A stretch of DNA of 64,000 nucleotides, taken from NCBI GenBank assembly GCA_951213105.1, contig OX578145.1, positions 12,964,707 to 13,028,706 on the forward strand, written 5' to 3'. The DNA comes from Amaurobius ferox. Taxonomy: Eukaryota > Arthropoda > Arachnida > Araneae > Amaurobiidae. Made by a program: the position numbers and the translations under genes. Below are positions 11,686-22,825 of the stretch, piece by piece (within the stretch, counting starts at the first letter, position 1; every line of letters starts with the position of its first letter). The notes beneath the pieces were generated by a model, which saw nothing but the letters and a program-made list of their open reading frames with translations, made no database searches and was not told the origin of the DNA.

Positions 11686-11980
11686 GTATTAATTAAATTT
11701 CTTGTTTTATACTACTTGATCTTTAACGACGAAAAGAAGAAGGCCAACCCTATAATTAACTGCTCTCTGAGATATTTAAGATTTTTCGCACGTAGCCTTT
11801 AAAAATACGCCCAGTCACTAAATAGAAACAGAAATTGAATGAAAACTCCAAGTCAGTGTCATTTCAAATAATTATCCGTATCGATTTGTGCAATTAAACT
11901 CAATTTAATGAATTACGAAGGAAAGAAAGAAAACACGAATTTACGTCTGTAGGGAAAGTCATGTGCTGTGCACATCAAAT
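11686..11980 (+). repeat. Family B, 3' part, directly after the 41-bp array
   Basis: Matches the last 270 bp of family B (GACGAAAAGAAGAAGGCC through GGGAAAGTCATGTGCTG). Its upstream half is replaced by the LTR and minisatellite, so the LTR apparently landed in a family B copy. Confidence 0.7.
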
Positions 11981-12170
11981 TTTTTGAAGTTCTACACTGA
12001 ATGAAGTTCGGCTTTAAAAGTTTTTTAGCTAAGATGGACCATAATAGAGAACAAGTTATTTTTCTTCCGATGTAAACGTTCATATACAAACAAGTGAAAT
12101 ACTTTCATCTAATACTGAAAATTAATCAAAATTTGTAAAACAAAACAGTAGCAATACCTAGCCTAATTTT

Positions 12171-12735
12171 TACTTTCTCCTACTATGTAATGTATTATAG
12201 AGAGATTATTGTTTCCGCAAAAATTTTCGAATTCGAGATTTTGATGCCAATATATGTTTTAAGACGTGCTGAATACATTTTGAATGTTTTTGGAGTGATG
12301 TCCGTCTGTCTGTCTGTGGTCGATTTCATGTGTGTACGATAGCTGTCATCAATATTAATGGATTTTCGCGAAACTTTATATCCGGCTTTATTATCGAAAA
12401 ATCTAGAACTAGATAGAATCGTTTTAAATTCGAGCAGAAACTTTATTCGTGTTATATATATTTTTTTTAACATGGCAGTATAGGACAAAATTGGGCATAA
12501 TCATGTATAAAAAGGGTTATTTATGGGTAAATGACTAAGAGTCTTAATAATTTCAACCACAGTAAGAAATTAGCCGAGAGGCATTTTTGTGCTCTGGACG
12601 TTGTTATCCCCCTCGGGTGGGGTGGGGGGTGGCTCCTTTTAAATAAAGGAAATGCTAAAATCCCCTTTATGCTAAAATCGTGCAGATTTTTCAAATATTT
12701 TCTTGTAAAATTTGCAATAAATAAATAAATAAATA
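12171..12735 (+). repeat. Family C element C3
   Basis: Head ACTTTCTC...GAGAGATTATTG, GTCCGTCTGTCTGTCTGTGG tract, AACTTTATATCCGGC, then CCCCTCGGGTGGGG and an AAAT-rich end (ATAAATAAATAAAT). Confidence 0.7.
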
Positions 12736-12967
12736 TCACAAGCTGCCTTAAAATGAATTTCGGTTATGATACCGTTGAGTTAAGCCACAGTCCAGATAGT
12801 TTTTATCGCTAATTCATTTTCATGCATTTTTCTGCTGGTATTTATATTCTTCGAAACAGCATTGGCATCCAGATAAAGGAGCCACCTGGTTTACATCAAG
12901 TTGATTCCCTTAATCGGCGTATACTGCTTCCTTACAGCAGTTTTTTGAGAAGAAAATTCATTTAAGT

Positions 12968-13282
12968 CTATTTAAATGAAGCAAATGCGTTCTTTAGGTA
13001 ACACATAAAACTTTTTATTCCTTTCCTATGAAAATTGGACTCCCTGAAGGGCGTCCGAGATGCTGGCCATAAAACACAACTCCGAGCCGCAATGATCTCA
13101 TTCCGGAAAGCCCACTTCAAAATATGATAGAAACAAAAGTGCTTTGTGTTGGAAAATGCTCCATCCACAAGATGCTCCGAGAAAACATGTATCGATGAAG
13201 CATTTCTCCCTAAGCGGATTTTCGAAGCTGAATGGCCATCCCAAACCGTTTTGCTTTCAAAGTAGTTACCCAAGCAGATCAA
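12968..13282 (-). other. Unidentified 104-codon open frame in a GC-richer island
   Basis: Open on the minus strand, richer in GC than its neighbours; the plus strand also has open stretches (KLDSLKGVRDAGHKTQLRAA and KQKCFVLENAPSTRCSEK). No family recognised, no splice sites convincing. Possibly an old retrocopy. Confidence 0.2.
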
Positions 13283-13445
13283 GTGAAAGGGAAAAAAAAA
13301 GCCTACTTTTTCGTTTATGCATTTGCATAAATAAAATTTTAGAACACATTATGGTGTTGAATACATTGACATTTTGAAAACGGCTGAAGAAAAGTAGGTA
13401 TATTTTCTCAGTTTTATAAACGTCATTAATAATTGGACGTGTAAA

Positions 13446-14121
13446 GAAAAAAAAATCTGGGCAGTTCACGGCTTTCTCTACAGACTCAAATTCATTTTCT
13501 CTTTCTTTATTTTATAATCCATTAAATTAAATTTAATTGCACACACACACACACAAAAAAAAACACGAATAATTATTTGAAATGACACAGAATTCACAGT
13601 TTTATTTCAATTTTCGCTTTCATTTAGCGACAGGAGGTATTTTCAAAGGCAACATGGTAAAAATTCCCCCCAAAATCTAAAATATCTCGAGAACGGTTGG
13701 CCCTAAAGTTATAGATTGGATCATATTCTTTCTGTCGTCAAAAATTAAGTATAAAACATTGAATTAATACATCTGAGTATGCTTAGTCTTTGATTTTAGA
13801 TTTTGGCGATTTTTGAGAACTATTTTGCGAAAAAAATAAAGAAAAGGCAGGTTATTTCTTTCCGAATCGTAACAAAATCTAAATGGCACCAGGGTAATCC
13901 ATAAGTAATTTATCTAACAATTTTTGTAAAATTTGATCAATTATATTTTCAGATAGAGTGGATACATACATTGCACAGACAGACACGCTAAAAATAGTTT
14001 TATCGGGTTCCAGATTTGCTTGAAAAGTTTATATCCGTCGACAACTCGAATTGCGATGTTTGACACGATTCCAATACTTTCCTTATACTTTACCATGTAT
14101 TTTAGAGAAAGTAATACATGA
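13446..14121 (-). repeat. Family B element B2
   Basis: From a degraded leader (TCTGGGCAGTTCACGGC) through ATATCTCGAGAACGGTTGGC to a head ending ATTCCAATACTTTCC at about 14,070. A (CA)n stretch lies at 13,540-13,555. Confidence 0.7.
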
Positions 14122-14123
14122 GA

Positions 14124-14562
14124 TGTGGCTAGCGTACGACTTTCCCTATATTATGCAATGACTTTACATTTTTAACAGCGAATGAATGGCGGACGAGATC
14201 CACAACACAATGATTTTGGCTTTGAATGAACACCATGTAAATTGAAATTTAACGCGTTTGGCAACTTACGAGTTCAAACTGAGTGACACATTCATACCCA
14301 TGTGCAAAAATCTACATTAAAATGCAGTCCACTTAATGAATATCCTGTGAAATAAATGACTATTGGTGAATTTTTTGGCGTCAAAATACACAACTAGTGC
14401 ATAAAGTATCTTCTCTCTTGAATGAAATGAGCTAGATCCACGACAATTATGTTAGCAAATATGTTGTATTATATTGCGTTTGTGGAAAGTGGACATATTG
14501 GATGATCTATTTCTTTTCTTTTATGTAATTTTTCAATATCTGTCAGAACCTATTGTTTTTTT
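14124..14562 (+). repeat. Family A element, 5' part, cut by a LINE
   Basis: Starts with a degraded GATGTGG...ACTTTCC leader, then matches the family A interior (GAATGAAATGAGCTAGATCC and the region around it). Ends where the truncated LINE begins at about 14,563. Confidence 0.6.
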
Positions 14563-15502
14563 TAAATGGCCTCAGACAGGGAGATGCACTGGCTTGCCTT
14601 TTCTTTAATTATGTCCTTCAAAGGATTGTAAGAGATTTTAACATTAACGCTAGAGGCTAGAGGAACAATTTTTAATAAATCTGTGCAGATATTTGCATTT
14701 GTTGACGACATTGTTATTGTCGCACGAACCCCGGAAGCACTTAGACAAGCCTTCCTTTCTTTGGAAGCTGAGGCAAGTAAGATGCATCTTGCCACTAATC
14801 AGAATAAAAACACATATATATGCCATGCACCAATTTTAATAATCCCTATCTTGAAATAGGAGAGTACAGGTTTGAAACAGTTAACAGTTTCAAATATTTA
14901 GGCCCAGAAATGAACACACTAAATAATATAACTTCAGAGGTCCGTAACAGAGTTACAACTGCTAACAGATGTTTTTTTGGACTACAAAAATATTTGAAAT
15001 CTAATTTCATCAGCAGAAAAAACAAAATACTCATTTATGAAAGTTTGATTAGATCCGTTCTCACTTACGCTGCTGAGACATGGGCAATGGCCGAGAAAGA
15101 CAAGGAAACCCTTGCTATATTTGAAAGAAAAGTTTTGAGAAGCATATTTGGAGGAATAAAGTATGATAATTATTGGACAAGAAGAACCAACTTGGAGGTT
15201 TACAAATTATTTAAGGAGCCAGATATTATTACATTTATAGCAATACAGAGGATTAAATGGGCAGGACACTTAATGAGATTGGATGACAGTCGAGTCACAA
15301 AAAAGATTTTCTTGGCTAAACCAATTGGTACCCGAAAGAGAGGGAGACCAAATCTTAGGCGGTGTGACAACCTGGAAAAGATCTGAAAACTTTAAAGGTG
15401 ATTAATTGAAAAACCTTGGGCAAGAACAGGATGGCAAGAAGTGGAATTCTAAGGAAGACCAGGGCCCATCCGGGGCTGTCGCGCCAGTGAAGAAGAAGAA
15501 TT
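14563..15502 (+). pseudogene. 5'-truncated non-LTR retrotransposon (LINE) reverse transcriptase relic
   Basis: Starts inside the RT domain: LRQGDALACLFFNYVL, then FAFVDDIVIV (the catalytic YxDD-type motif as FVDD). A 7-bp tandem duplication (GCTAGAG twice, near 14,650) breaks the frame. The open block 14,820-15,386 carries SFKYLG, LIRSVLTYAAETW, FERKVLRSIFG and IKWAGHLMR..GTRKRGRPN, typical of the C-terminal region of such endonuclease-RT proteins. More frameshifts follow, then AHPGLSRQ-stop and a GAAGAAGAA tail, the natural 3' end. Clade not settled; the C-terminal style is that of many arthropod LINE copies. Confidence 0.85.
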
Positions 15503-17465
15503 TTTCGATAAATTTATTTGAAAAACATACCAAAGGACGGTTCATAGGTTCTAAAATTAGTGTAATTCGCAGTCTAATAAAAATTACGTCGGAAACAATT
15601 ACTTATTTATCATTATTAAAGGTCCTGATTTTATTTTTAAGATTTTTTTCTAAAATTTATTTTAAAATGTTTGGTGTGTATGTGTGTGTGTGGGTGGGAG
15701 GGGCGGTTCTTTCGAATCGTGTATGTATGTATGAGAAAATCAAATGACGACTCACACTGCAGATCTTCATTATGGATGAAAAATGCTACTGCAATATCGA
15801 AAACAACAGAGCACTGCTGTATTCACCAGGATTTTATTATTTTTTTTTTAAATTCATTTTTCTTCAATGGCATCGGACGACATTTTCTATCTTTTTTCGT
15901 TGTTGACAGAAAATCCGTTTTTACAGCTTTTCTAAAAAGATGACAAACGAAGTAAAGAAAAAAAAAGGAACTGGCCGAAAGCTCTCTTAGGTTTTGAAGT
16001 GGAAGAGACACCTGTCAAAGTTTTGGATGACGCGGACAGGGGGAAGTGAGCGAGAAAATGAACTCAACTCTTAAAATTCATCATTTTTCAGAATAATGTA
16101 TTATGAAGAAGGAAATGGGGGATTAAAGCAAAACAGTTTCAGTTTGTAATCTAATGAGAAAATAAACACTGAACAAATCCCCGCACCTTTATAAAAGTCT
16201 GTGGGCAGCACATGACTTTTCTTACAAAATGCAATAACATTACTTCTTTCACAGTGATATAATGATATAGAGTCGAATTCAAGGCCTGATTAAGCCAAAG
16301 TGGGGCCCATAGCCGTAGCCAAGCAGGCGCCTGAGGAAGCTAAGCCCTCCCAAGAGGTATACTCAGATCCCCTGATAAAAAATGTTAAAGTTTTAGTAGT
16401 GATATGAAATTTCAACCAACATGTCATCCAAATTTTGCACAAAAAATTATTTATGGATTTTTTTTAAATTACTTTGTTTTAAAGATCTTTTAATTTAGCT
16501 GAATTTATGGTTATACTGATGATCAATATATTTACATATTTAATTTAAAATATTTGAAAATTTTAATAATTAAGACAATAGTATTTGGATACTTTTGAAT
16601 TATTGCCGGGTTCACAATTTTACATGATTGTATTAAGATCAACTGATAGGTAGTTAAGAGTTAATATTAAGCGTTAACTTGTATTAACTTTCTGATTTTT
16701 TTTCGATTAATTAACAGCTTTGCTACTAGTTAATACTTACATAAAAATCTATTGTAATTATTATATATTATAATATTGATTATAGTAACTATAGAGATTT
16801 TTCTAATCAATTCTTAGCTTACAAATATAAATATGCAATTATTTCTTAATAATTTATATGGATTAAAATATATATAATATGGTGAATAAATACTAATGAT
16901 TAACTGTGTTTTGGGTGAACCCCTCCTTCGAGACTGTTGAGCCCTCCCCTCTTGAATTTTATTTCAGTCCATCTTGAATTTCGTCTCTGTCTACGGCCCT
17001 GGTGTTAAATCGGGGCCCTCATACTGTCACGGAATATTAAACACATGAAAGACATCAACACATAACACATTTGGGGGCTCAGGCTCATGGATAAGAAGGT
17101 GCCTTTGTACATGCAGAAAACTTCCAAACTTTTTACTTCAAAGTAATATATGCATAATATTTAAAACTAATAACATTTTATAATTTAAAATAACAACTAA
17201 TATTACCAGTTTTAAATTAATTAAAAATTATTTCCGATTAAATTTTTTATCAGGCACAAAATTCAGTGCCTCTTGACATTTGAGGGCCCAGGGCCGTGGC
17301 CTAGGAGGCCGGTGTACTAGATCATAGTTTGACCGGCTTAAATTAATCAGCGAAATTTACAAATCACTCCTCTTAAAAAATCTTCCCTTCCAATGGGAGT
17401 TGTTTTGTCAAACGATCTGCAGATGATCTGTTGGTTGTCAGTAATAATATTATAGAAGTAGATGT
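15503..17465. other. No gene seen; possible decayed DNA-transposon ends
   Basis: GC-rich patches (GTGGGGCCCATAGCCGTAGC at 16,302; GGGCCCAGGGCCGTGGCC at 17,284; CTACGGCCCTGG near 16,992) resemble hAT-type MITE termini in style, but boundaries are not clear. Confidence 0.3.
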
Positions 17466-17483
17466 GGAAGAGTGAAGAGTGTT

Positions 17484-17772
17484 ATTGTTGTTGTTGAGAC
17501 CCAGACCGTCCGACCTACCAGAAAGGTGAAAGGTAACTGTTTAGACGGCAGGGAAGTGCTCCCCAATTTAGACAATTTTATTTTTAATCCAGTGGAGGAG
17601 ACATCCACAGGGGACCGTACCCTCCTTCCTCTACCACCAACCTCTCGGAAGGACTTACGGACCCACATGTTTAACGTGATCGTACTCCGCGTGAACACGG
17701 CGGCAGTTTTGGCAGTGACGGGAATCGAACCCGGGCCTACCCAGTGCAATTCCCGCGCGCTAACCACTGGGG
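17484..17772 (-). repeat. SINE-1 copy 2, longest copy with A-box and B-box
   Basis: On the minus strand the head reads CAGTGGTTAGCGCGCGGG (A-box-like), then B-box GGTTCGATTCC at 17,721-17,731, then a body shared with the copies at 440 and 47,831, ending in a CAA-repeat tail. GAAGAGTGTT flanks it at 17,474-17,483 and 17,773-17,782, a 10-bp target duplication lying inside a GAAGAGTGT minisatellite. Long ORFs here on either strand are artefacts of the SINE and minisatellite. Confidence 0.85.
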
Positions 17773-17783
17773 GAAGAGTGTTG

Positions 17784-17820
17784 CTGTTGTTGAGACCCAG
17801 ACCGTCCGACCTTCCAGAAA
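17784..17820 (-). repeat. SINE-1 tail fragment
   Basis: A second copy of the tail-end segment (CTGTTGTTGAGACCCAGACC onwards) directly follows the target duplication of the 17.48-kb SINE and stops at CCAGAAAGAG, where the GAAGAGTG minisatellite resumes. Confidence 0.75.
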
Positions 17821-18118
17821 GAGTGGAAGAGTGAAGAGTGTGGAAGAGTGAAGAGTGTGGAAGAGTGAAGAGTGTGGAAAAGTGAGGAGTGTGGAAGAGT
17901 GTGGAGTGTGGAAGAGTGTGGAGTGTGAAAGCCCCAAGCCGTCCGGCTCGTCCAGAGGACTTGGAGCAACAGAATGGACGACCGGGAAGAGAGTGTGGAG
18001 TGTGGAAGAGTGAAGAGTGTGGAGTGTTGAAGAGTAAAGAGTACGGAAGAGTGAAGAATATTGATGAGTGAAGAGTATTGAAGAGTGAAGAGTGTTGAAG
18101 AGTGTGGAAGAGATGTGT
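17820..18118 (+). repeat. GAAGAGTG(TG) minisatellite
   Basis: Irregular tandem repeats of a 9-10 bp word, GAAGAGTGTG / GAAGAGTGAA, broken near 17,935-17,990 by a GC-rich insertion (GCCCCAAGCCGTCCGGC...). A short run of the same word also precedes the SINE at 17,466-17,483, so the SINE lies inside the array. Confidence 0.8.
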
Positions 18119-18400
18119 TAAATTTGACAATGACTTGGATCTTGAAATGCTGTCTGACGAAGACGAGACCATCACTGATGCGCCTCATAATGACGCTCAA
18201 GTATCATATGCAGATTCATTAAGTTTCACATAGTGATCATAGTGAGTTCATACAGTGAGTTTCATATAGTGAGCTCACATAGTGAGTTTTACATATTGTT
18301 GGAATAAAGGCTTTAAAAGTGGTCCTTCGTCATGTTAAACAGCATTAAACCTCCACTTCAATATATTTAATGTTAATAAACGGACGGACTTAGCAATGAA

Positions 18401-18744
18401 AATCGCTATTCAAGTTTGAAACATTAAAAGGGTTTATTTAGTTTCTCTTAGTTAAGTAATTAAAATAATTAAGGTCAGAATTAAGAATTATCACTTCGGG
18501 TAATTTGCAGAAGATGTATTTCTACAAATGTTACAACCTTATTTTGCTACACATTAAGTACAATTTCAAAAAATCGCTATTCAACTTTGAAACACAAAAA
18601 AGGACGTTTAGTTTTTCATAATTAAGTAATTAACATTATTAAGATCAGAATTAAGAATTGTCAATTCGGGTAATTTCCGTAAGATGTATCTTTACAAACG
18701 TTACAACTTTGCAAACCTTGTTTTACAACACATTAAGTACAATC
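18401..18744 (+). repeat. Tandem duplication, about 171 bp
   Basis: AATCGCTATTCAAGTTTGAA at 18,401 and AATCGCTATTCAACTTTGAA at 18,572, both running to ACATTAAGTACAAT. Confidence 0.85.
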
Positions 18745-19669
18745 CATCCTGTATGCAAGCGCACAACACTACAACAAGGAAGTGCGGAAAAAGGCTCGAT
18801 AAACGACGAACACAGCCCCTAGCCAAACTAGCAACAGGCAAACACAGAATCAATAGTCAGTGGCAGTATAAAAATAGCAACAAACCAGGCTATAAACAGC
18901 TAGTTGGAAGGAGTGCAAATAACAAAATACAATAGCTTAATATAATGATCAAACAATACAAGAAGAATACTATTAAGATAGAGCGCCAGTTAGGAGGTCC
19001 AGAGTTCGAATGCTGGTTGGGGCAGCAAGGTTACAGGCTATTCAAAACTGATTTCGTTGTTGATTGATTTTAAGAAATTTATACAAGAATCCTTCAATCT
19101 GAATCCAGTAACTTGATGTTCAGGTATAAGCTATTTGTACGAGATAAAAGGGGTAAAAGTTGATTTCTGGAGTATTGCAGTAATTTTTAGCATCATCGAA
19201 GAGAATCGTCCTCCAACATTCAATACAGTGTGATCCCAGTCCATCTTGTTTTGGAGAAAAGTCTACAGACGAAAGTATCTATTGGACAACGTCATAACAT
19301 GAATCAAAATAGACAGGCATAGACAGCAAAGGGGAAAATGCTTATTGGTGGACGTCAGTTTTGAGCCTCGTCTTTATATCATGAACGAGTGCAGACAGCA
19401 GAAGAAATGACATCCATAGACAGACGTAGCACTGGGACGGCGTCTTTACACCAACGCTTAAAACAATTAGGGGATAGTAGCTCCAGAAATAATATTCAAA
19501 GCAAAGAAAGTTTTAAAGGAGGAAATGTGAAACATAGAAAAAGTAAAATATATGAAAGAAAGAAATACGCTAAAACTTTAACAATTGAACTTTAATGAAT
19601 TTTTAAATGGAAAAATTGAAAATAGACTTTATATAGCGCATACATTTATTGATGATAAAACATTTTTAA
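18745..19669. other. No gene seen
   Basis: Apart from the tRNA-like relic at 18,981 nothing is recognised; short frames here have no family features. Confidence 0.45.
18981..19035 (+). pseudogene. tRNA-like 3' half (B-box relic)
   Basis: Contains AGTTCGAATGC at 19,003-19,013, a near B-box, preceded by a degraded anticodon-arm-like stretch starting GAGCGCCAGTTAGG. The 5' half is missing. Probably the head of a SINE or a tRNA pseudogene. Confidence 0.3.
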
Positions 19670-20700
19670 TAAGGGGTATAATCTATCCTGACAGAAAGTA
19701 AATGTTGCACATCTGTGATGCATGGACTCTGTGAGGATATTAACGAATCCTGGGTGGATTCTGTCCCACTTTTGCAGAGGAATAGTTTCCTGTTCGTGGA
19801 ATGAATATTCGAGATGTGATCTTTCTCCTCAATTTGTCCCAGACATGCTCGATGGAATGAATGTTTGGAGAGCAACCCGGCCAGCCCAACCGCAGGATTA
19901 TCCTCTCAAGCAAGAAATCGTCCACATGCCCATCGTGATGCGGTCGGCAGTTATCGTCCATGAAATTAAAATTACCTCTAATTGATGCAGCTTAAAGTGT
20001 GACAAGGGGTATCGGGAACTCATAGTCATACCGCTGAGACATTCCTTATGAGATACTGGTCAGTGTGACTATTAATGGAGATAGGTCCCCACACCATCCC
20101 TGCACCCTCCCCAAATGGGTGGCTTCTTAGGCAAATAATGGGCTGTTGTGAGTACCTCATTTTCGCCATATGAGGATTTGCCTATTATTATTATTATTAT
20201 TATTAGAGTAAAGCGTGATTCGTTGGAGAAGAGTATATTGAGTATACTCCATTGGTTCCTTATCTAGTCGACATGCTCTTGCACCCACACTCTTTGCGGA
20301 TGTAATGATGACATGAAGTTAAAGAAAGGCAAACCATTGGTCTGCGAGCTTGAGATTGACTTCATATTTTTGAAATTGGCTCCAGATTAGAAATATGGAG
20401 TCAATCTTTAACAGTTTGATTTGAAACATTTTTGTATGTGGCCGCAAGAAGTTCAGATTGCAGAAGAGTTGTGTTTATATTCCGAAATCCTCTTGGTCGT
20501 CACTGATAAAAATCGATCATCAGTTATTGATGTTGACTGCATATGACCCTGCGCTCTTCTTCAAGACACGTTTACGGTCTGCGAAAACCTATTTCATAAT
20601 CTGTAAATTCCGCTTTGGAACCTTCTAAGGCGGCAGCTACAACCGATAACTTTTGACCTGCTTCTGAGCCCTCCATGTTAAGGATTAGATTTTAAGGATA
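19670..20700 (-). pseudogene. Decayed Tc1/mariner-type transposase
   Basis: Legible blocks on the minus strand in order: ILFSNESRF at about 20,205-20,235 (first catalytic Asp now Asn), MDDNCRPHHDGHVDDF (19,915-19,961, second Asp kept), WPGCSPNIHSIEHVWDKL (third acidic residue kept), and a C-terminal end near 19,680. Numerous frameshifts. Hairpin AATTGGTTGATCA / TGATCAACCAATT near 20,795-20,824 may be a remnant of an end. Confidence 0.8.
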
Positions 20701-21084
20701 AGAATAAGAAATGCTAAGGATAAGAAAAAGTCTAATGAAAGAGTATCAAAAGATTTTGTCCTCAACCAACTGATCTCCAATTGAACAGTTGATCAATTGG
20801 TTGATCAACCATGATCAACCAATTCGATCATTTCATTGTTGAATACATCATCTCGAACGTCACAGTGCAACTTTTGCGTATTCAACCGTTTGAAAATGGT
20901 GTGAAATTTGAATTTCAGACCTTTTCATTAAATTATTTTACGCAGTCTATGTTGTGATTTTATACCAAATTCGCAACATCTCCTAATTGTTTTAAGCAGT
21001 GTAGATGGACGTAGACAGAAAAGGGTTCAGAATTTTTTTTACAGTGTACACAGTTATTGTGGAATTAGTTGTAAAATAAAATAC

Positions 21085-21286
21085 CTTATTTTTGGGATTC
21101 CGGTAATCGCGCATCGCTGTTGACGAAGTTTCTATATTTCCCGAAAACTTCAATGTCGGATCTGGAGGTTTAGTGAGATCTGTTTTATATCCTTGAGGCG
21201 GGATCAAGTAGTCAATTTTATGCGTAGTTTCTCCTGGCCATATTTCTTGCAGCGGGGTTGTTGCTTCAGTCTTCTGGTCTAGTTTT
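21085..21286 (-). CDS. Probable exon 3 of the same host gene
   Basis: Seen: acceptor TATATTTCCAG at 21,287, one base plus 67 open codons, and donor AATAAG|GTATTT at 21,084. The single leading A completes the AA left by exon 2 to give Lys, so exons 1-3 add to exactly 237 codons. The peptide (residues 171-237) has W186P187, a proline-rich middle and the string FSGNIETSSTAMRDYR, again a Ser/Thr-Tyr pattern like exon 2. No stop before the donor, so the gene should continue left of 21,085, but I could not find a convincing exon 4; a later stop or poly(A) site is not visible. Alternative: an exon of a different gene or a chance ORF; matching phase and style argue against this. Confidence 0.6.
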
Positions 21287-21892
21287 CTGGAAATATAAAA
21301 TATGCAGAGTGAGAATCACCACTCGACTATTTCACAGACTCAAATTCCATACTGTTTCGTTCCATTCACCTTACAATTATTAAAAAATAAAACAAAACAT
21401 ATTCTTATTCACATTTTGTACCCAAGCAATTCTTTTATATCTTTTTATAAAAATTCTTTAAAATTTTTCTTTTTCAAGTTGATAATAGCTTAGTCGAGCT
21501 CGATGAGTTTATTTATCTTATCCGCGTTAACGAAGACTATTTTTATAGCATGAACATTCGCAGTTACTCTAAGTATTGATTTATCCCTTATTTTATATAT
21601 TATTATCCATGTTTCCCATCATAAATAATGGCATGAATGTCTTAAAAATTAAATAATTCAAGTTCATATCATGAGAAGGACTAAAAATTATATTTTATTC
21701 TAGATTTTTATATAAAGTATGTACAAGTATAATTTTAAAGCATACGTTCTCGAGTTATGATATCCACACCAAAAAGTTTGGGAACCTCTGATCTACCCAT
21801 CAGACCATCTTAATATTTTTTGTAAAGGTTGCAGGTTTCTGAAGCATACAGAAGAAAAAGTTTAATCAAAGTGTTATCTCACAATATTTTTT

Positions 21893-22118
21893 TTCCCCCA
21901 ATGGCCAGGCATTAACTCTTTCATCTTCGCCTATACATCGTCCAGAACAGTGAACCTCTTAGCCGTCAAATGACGTTGCCCCAGCGCACCAGTGGGGGTG
22001 GGGACACATTGCGCCCAATAACACAAATATCCATGTCTTACGTGGGACTCGAACCCACAACGTGGCGGCCGATCAATCGCTGAAAACGCTCGCCTTGACT
22101 GTTCGGCCACCACGTCGA
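21893..22118 (-). repeat. SINE-2 copy 1, tRNA-derived, A-tailed
   Basis: On the minus strand a tRNA-like head with A-box-like TGGCCGAACAGTCAAGG and B-box GGTTCGAGTCC (22,044-22,054) leads into a body of about 110 bp containing CATTTGACGGC and ending GCCTGGCCATTGGGGGAAAAAAAA. The head resembles a class II (Ser/Leu-type) tRNA by its long spacing between boxes. Roughly 70-80% similar by eye to the copy at 24,216-24,456, which shows it is a dispersed family. Joined at its 5' end to a 5S-like sequence. Confidence 0.75.
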
Positions 22119-22125
22119 CTGAAAT

Positions 22126-22245
22126 GAGTCAACAGTACGCGGTGTTCCCAGGTGGTCACCCACCCAAGTACTAACCGCGCCCGATGCTGCTTAACTTCGG
22201 TGATCTAACGAGAACCGGTGTGCTAAGCACGGTAGAGCCAACGGC
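22126..22245 (-). pseudogene. 5S rRNA-like sequence (5S pseudogene or 5S-derived SINE head)
   Basis: Read on the minus strand, about 120 nt align with animal 5S rRNA: CACCGGTTCTCG, then GATCACCGAAGTTAAGCA, the GGGCGCGGTTAGTACTTGG internal control region, and GGGAACACCGCG near the 3' end. The first 25 nt match only partly and form half of an inverted repeat with the sequence just outside (GGCTCTACCGTGC against GGCTCTATCGTGC). The 3' end abuts, after about 7 nt, the tRNA-like head of a SINE in the same orientation. No T-run terminator follows. The internal promoter is well kept, but I infer a relic or a chimeric SINE head rather than a working gene. Confidence 0.8.
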
Positions 22246-22479
22246 TCTATCGTGCTTAAAACACAGGTTTTGTGAGGTAGAGCCCACAATATATTTGGTC
22301 GCAATTCCCCCCCCCCCTTTTTACCAATTAAAAAAAAATGCTCTTATTTTCCTTATACACATAATGTTTACATAGCATAATGTTTGAGGAAAGATACGAT
22401 ATCTAAAAAAATAAATTGGAGTGTAGCTTTATTCGAATTCTCATAGCAGAATTCATTTATTAGTAGCTTGCTTTTTTAG

Positions 22480-22761
22480 TTTTTCAAGTTTTACAGGAAA
22501 AATTCTGAAAAATCGGTATTATAGGTCCAAATGATTACAATTATAGCGTGCTACCCTTCACTTTAAAGGGCTTGAAAAAAAATCTTTCGATTGATACGAT
22601 ACTTGACAATATACCCTGTCAGGGAGGGTAACCCCCCCCGAGGGGACTAATGCCGTCACGCATTGTATTGTGGCTATGTTTTACAACAATGATTGAAACT
22701 GTGAAGTTTTGGGATCATTAAGCCATAAATAAATCCTTTTATCCATGATCAAATGTCAATA
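22480..22761 (-). repeat. Family C fragment in intron 2
   Basis: The distal half of family C, including CCCCCCCGAGGGGAC at 22,634-22,648 and the ATTGAAACTGTG line; its head half is replaced by a hairpin at 22,762. Confidence 0.65.
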
Positions 22762-22825
22762 CAAGAGAACCAACAAACCCGGAGTCCAAAAGAGGAATGG
22801 GACTTCGGGTTTGTTGGTCCTCTTG
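22762..22825. repeat. Hairpin with 26-bp arms
   Basis: Left arm 22,762-22,787 and right arm 22,799-22,825 pair almost perfectly around an 11-nt loop (CCAACAAACCCGGAGTCC against its inverse). In intron 2 of the host gene. Confidence 0.85.

Noticed and set aside
16290..17310. Complete hAT element
   Set aside because: Only short GC-rich patches recall such ends; no matched inverted termini or 8-bp duplication could be found.
17450..18200. Long ORFs of up to 241 codons rich in His/Ser/Leu
   Set aside because: Translation of the GAAGAGTGT minisatellite and SINE-1.
22126..22245. Functional 5S rRNA gene
   Set aside because: The 5' quarter is degraded, no T-run terminator follows, and a SINE is attached at the 3' end.
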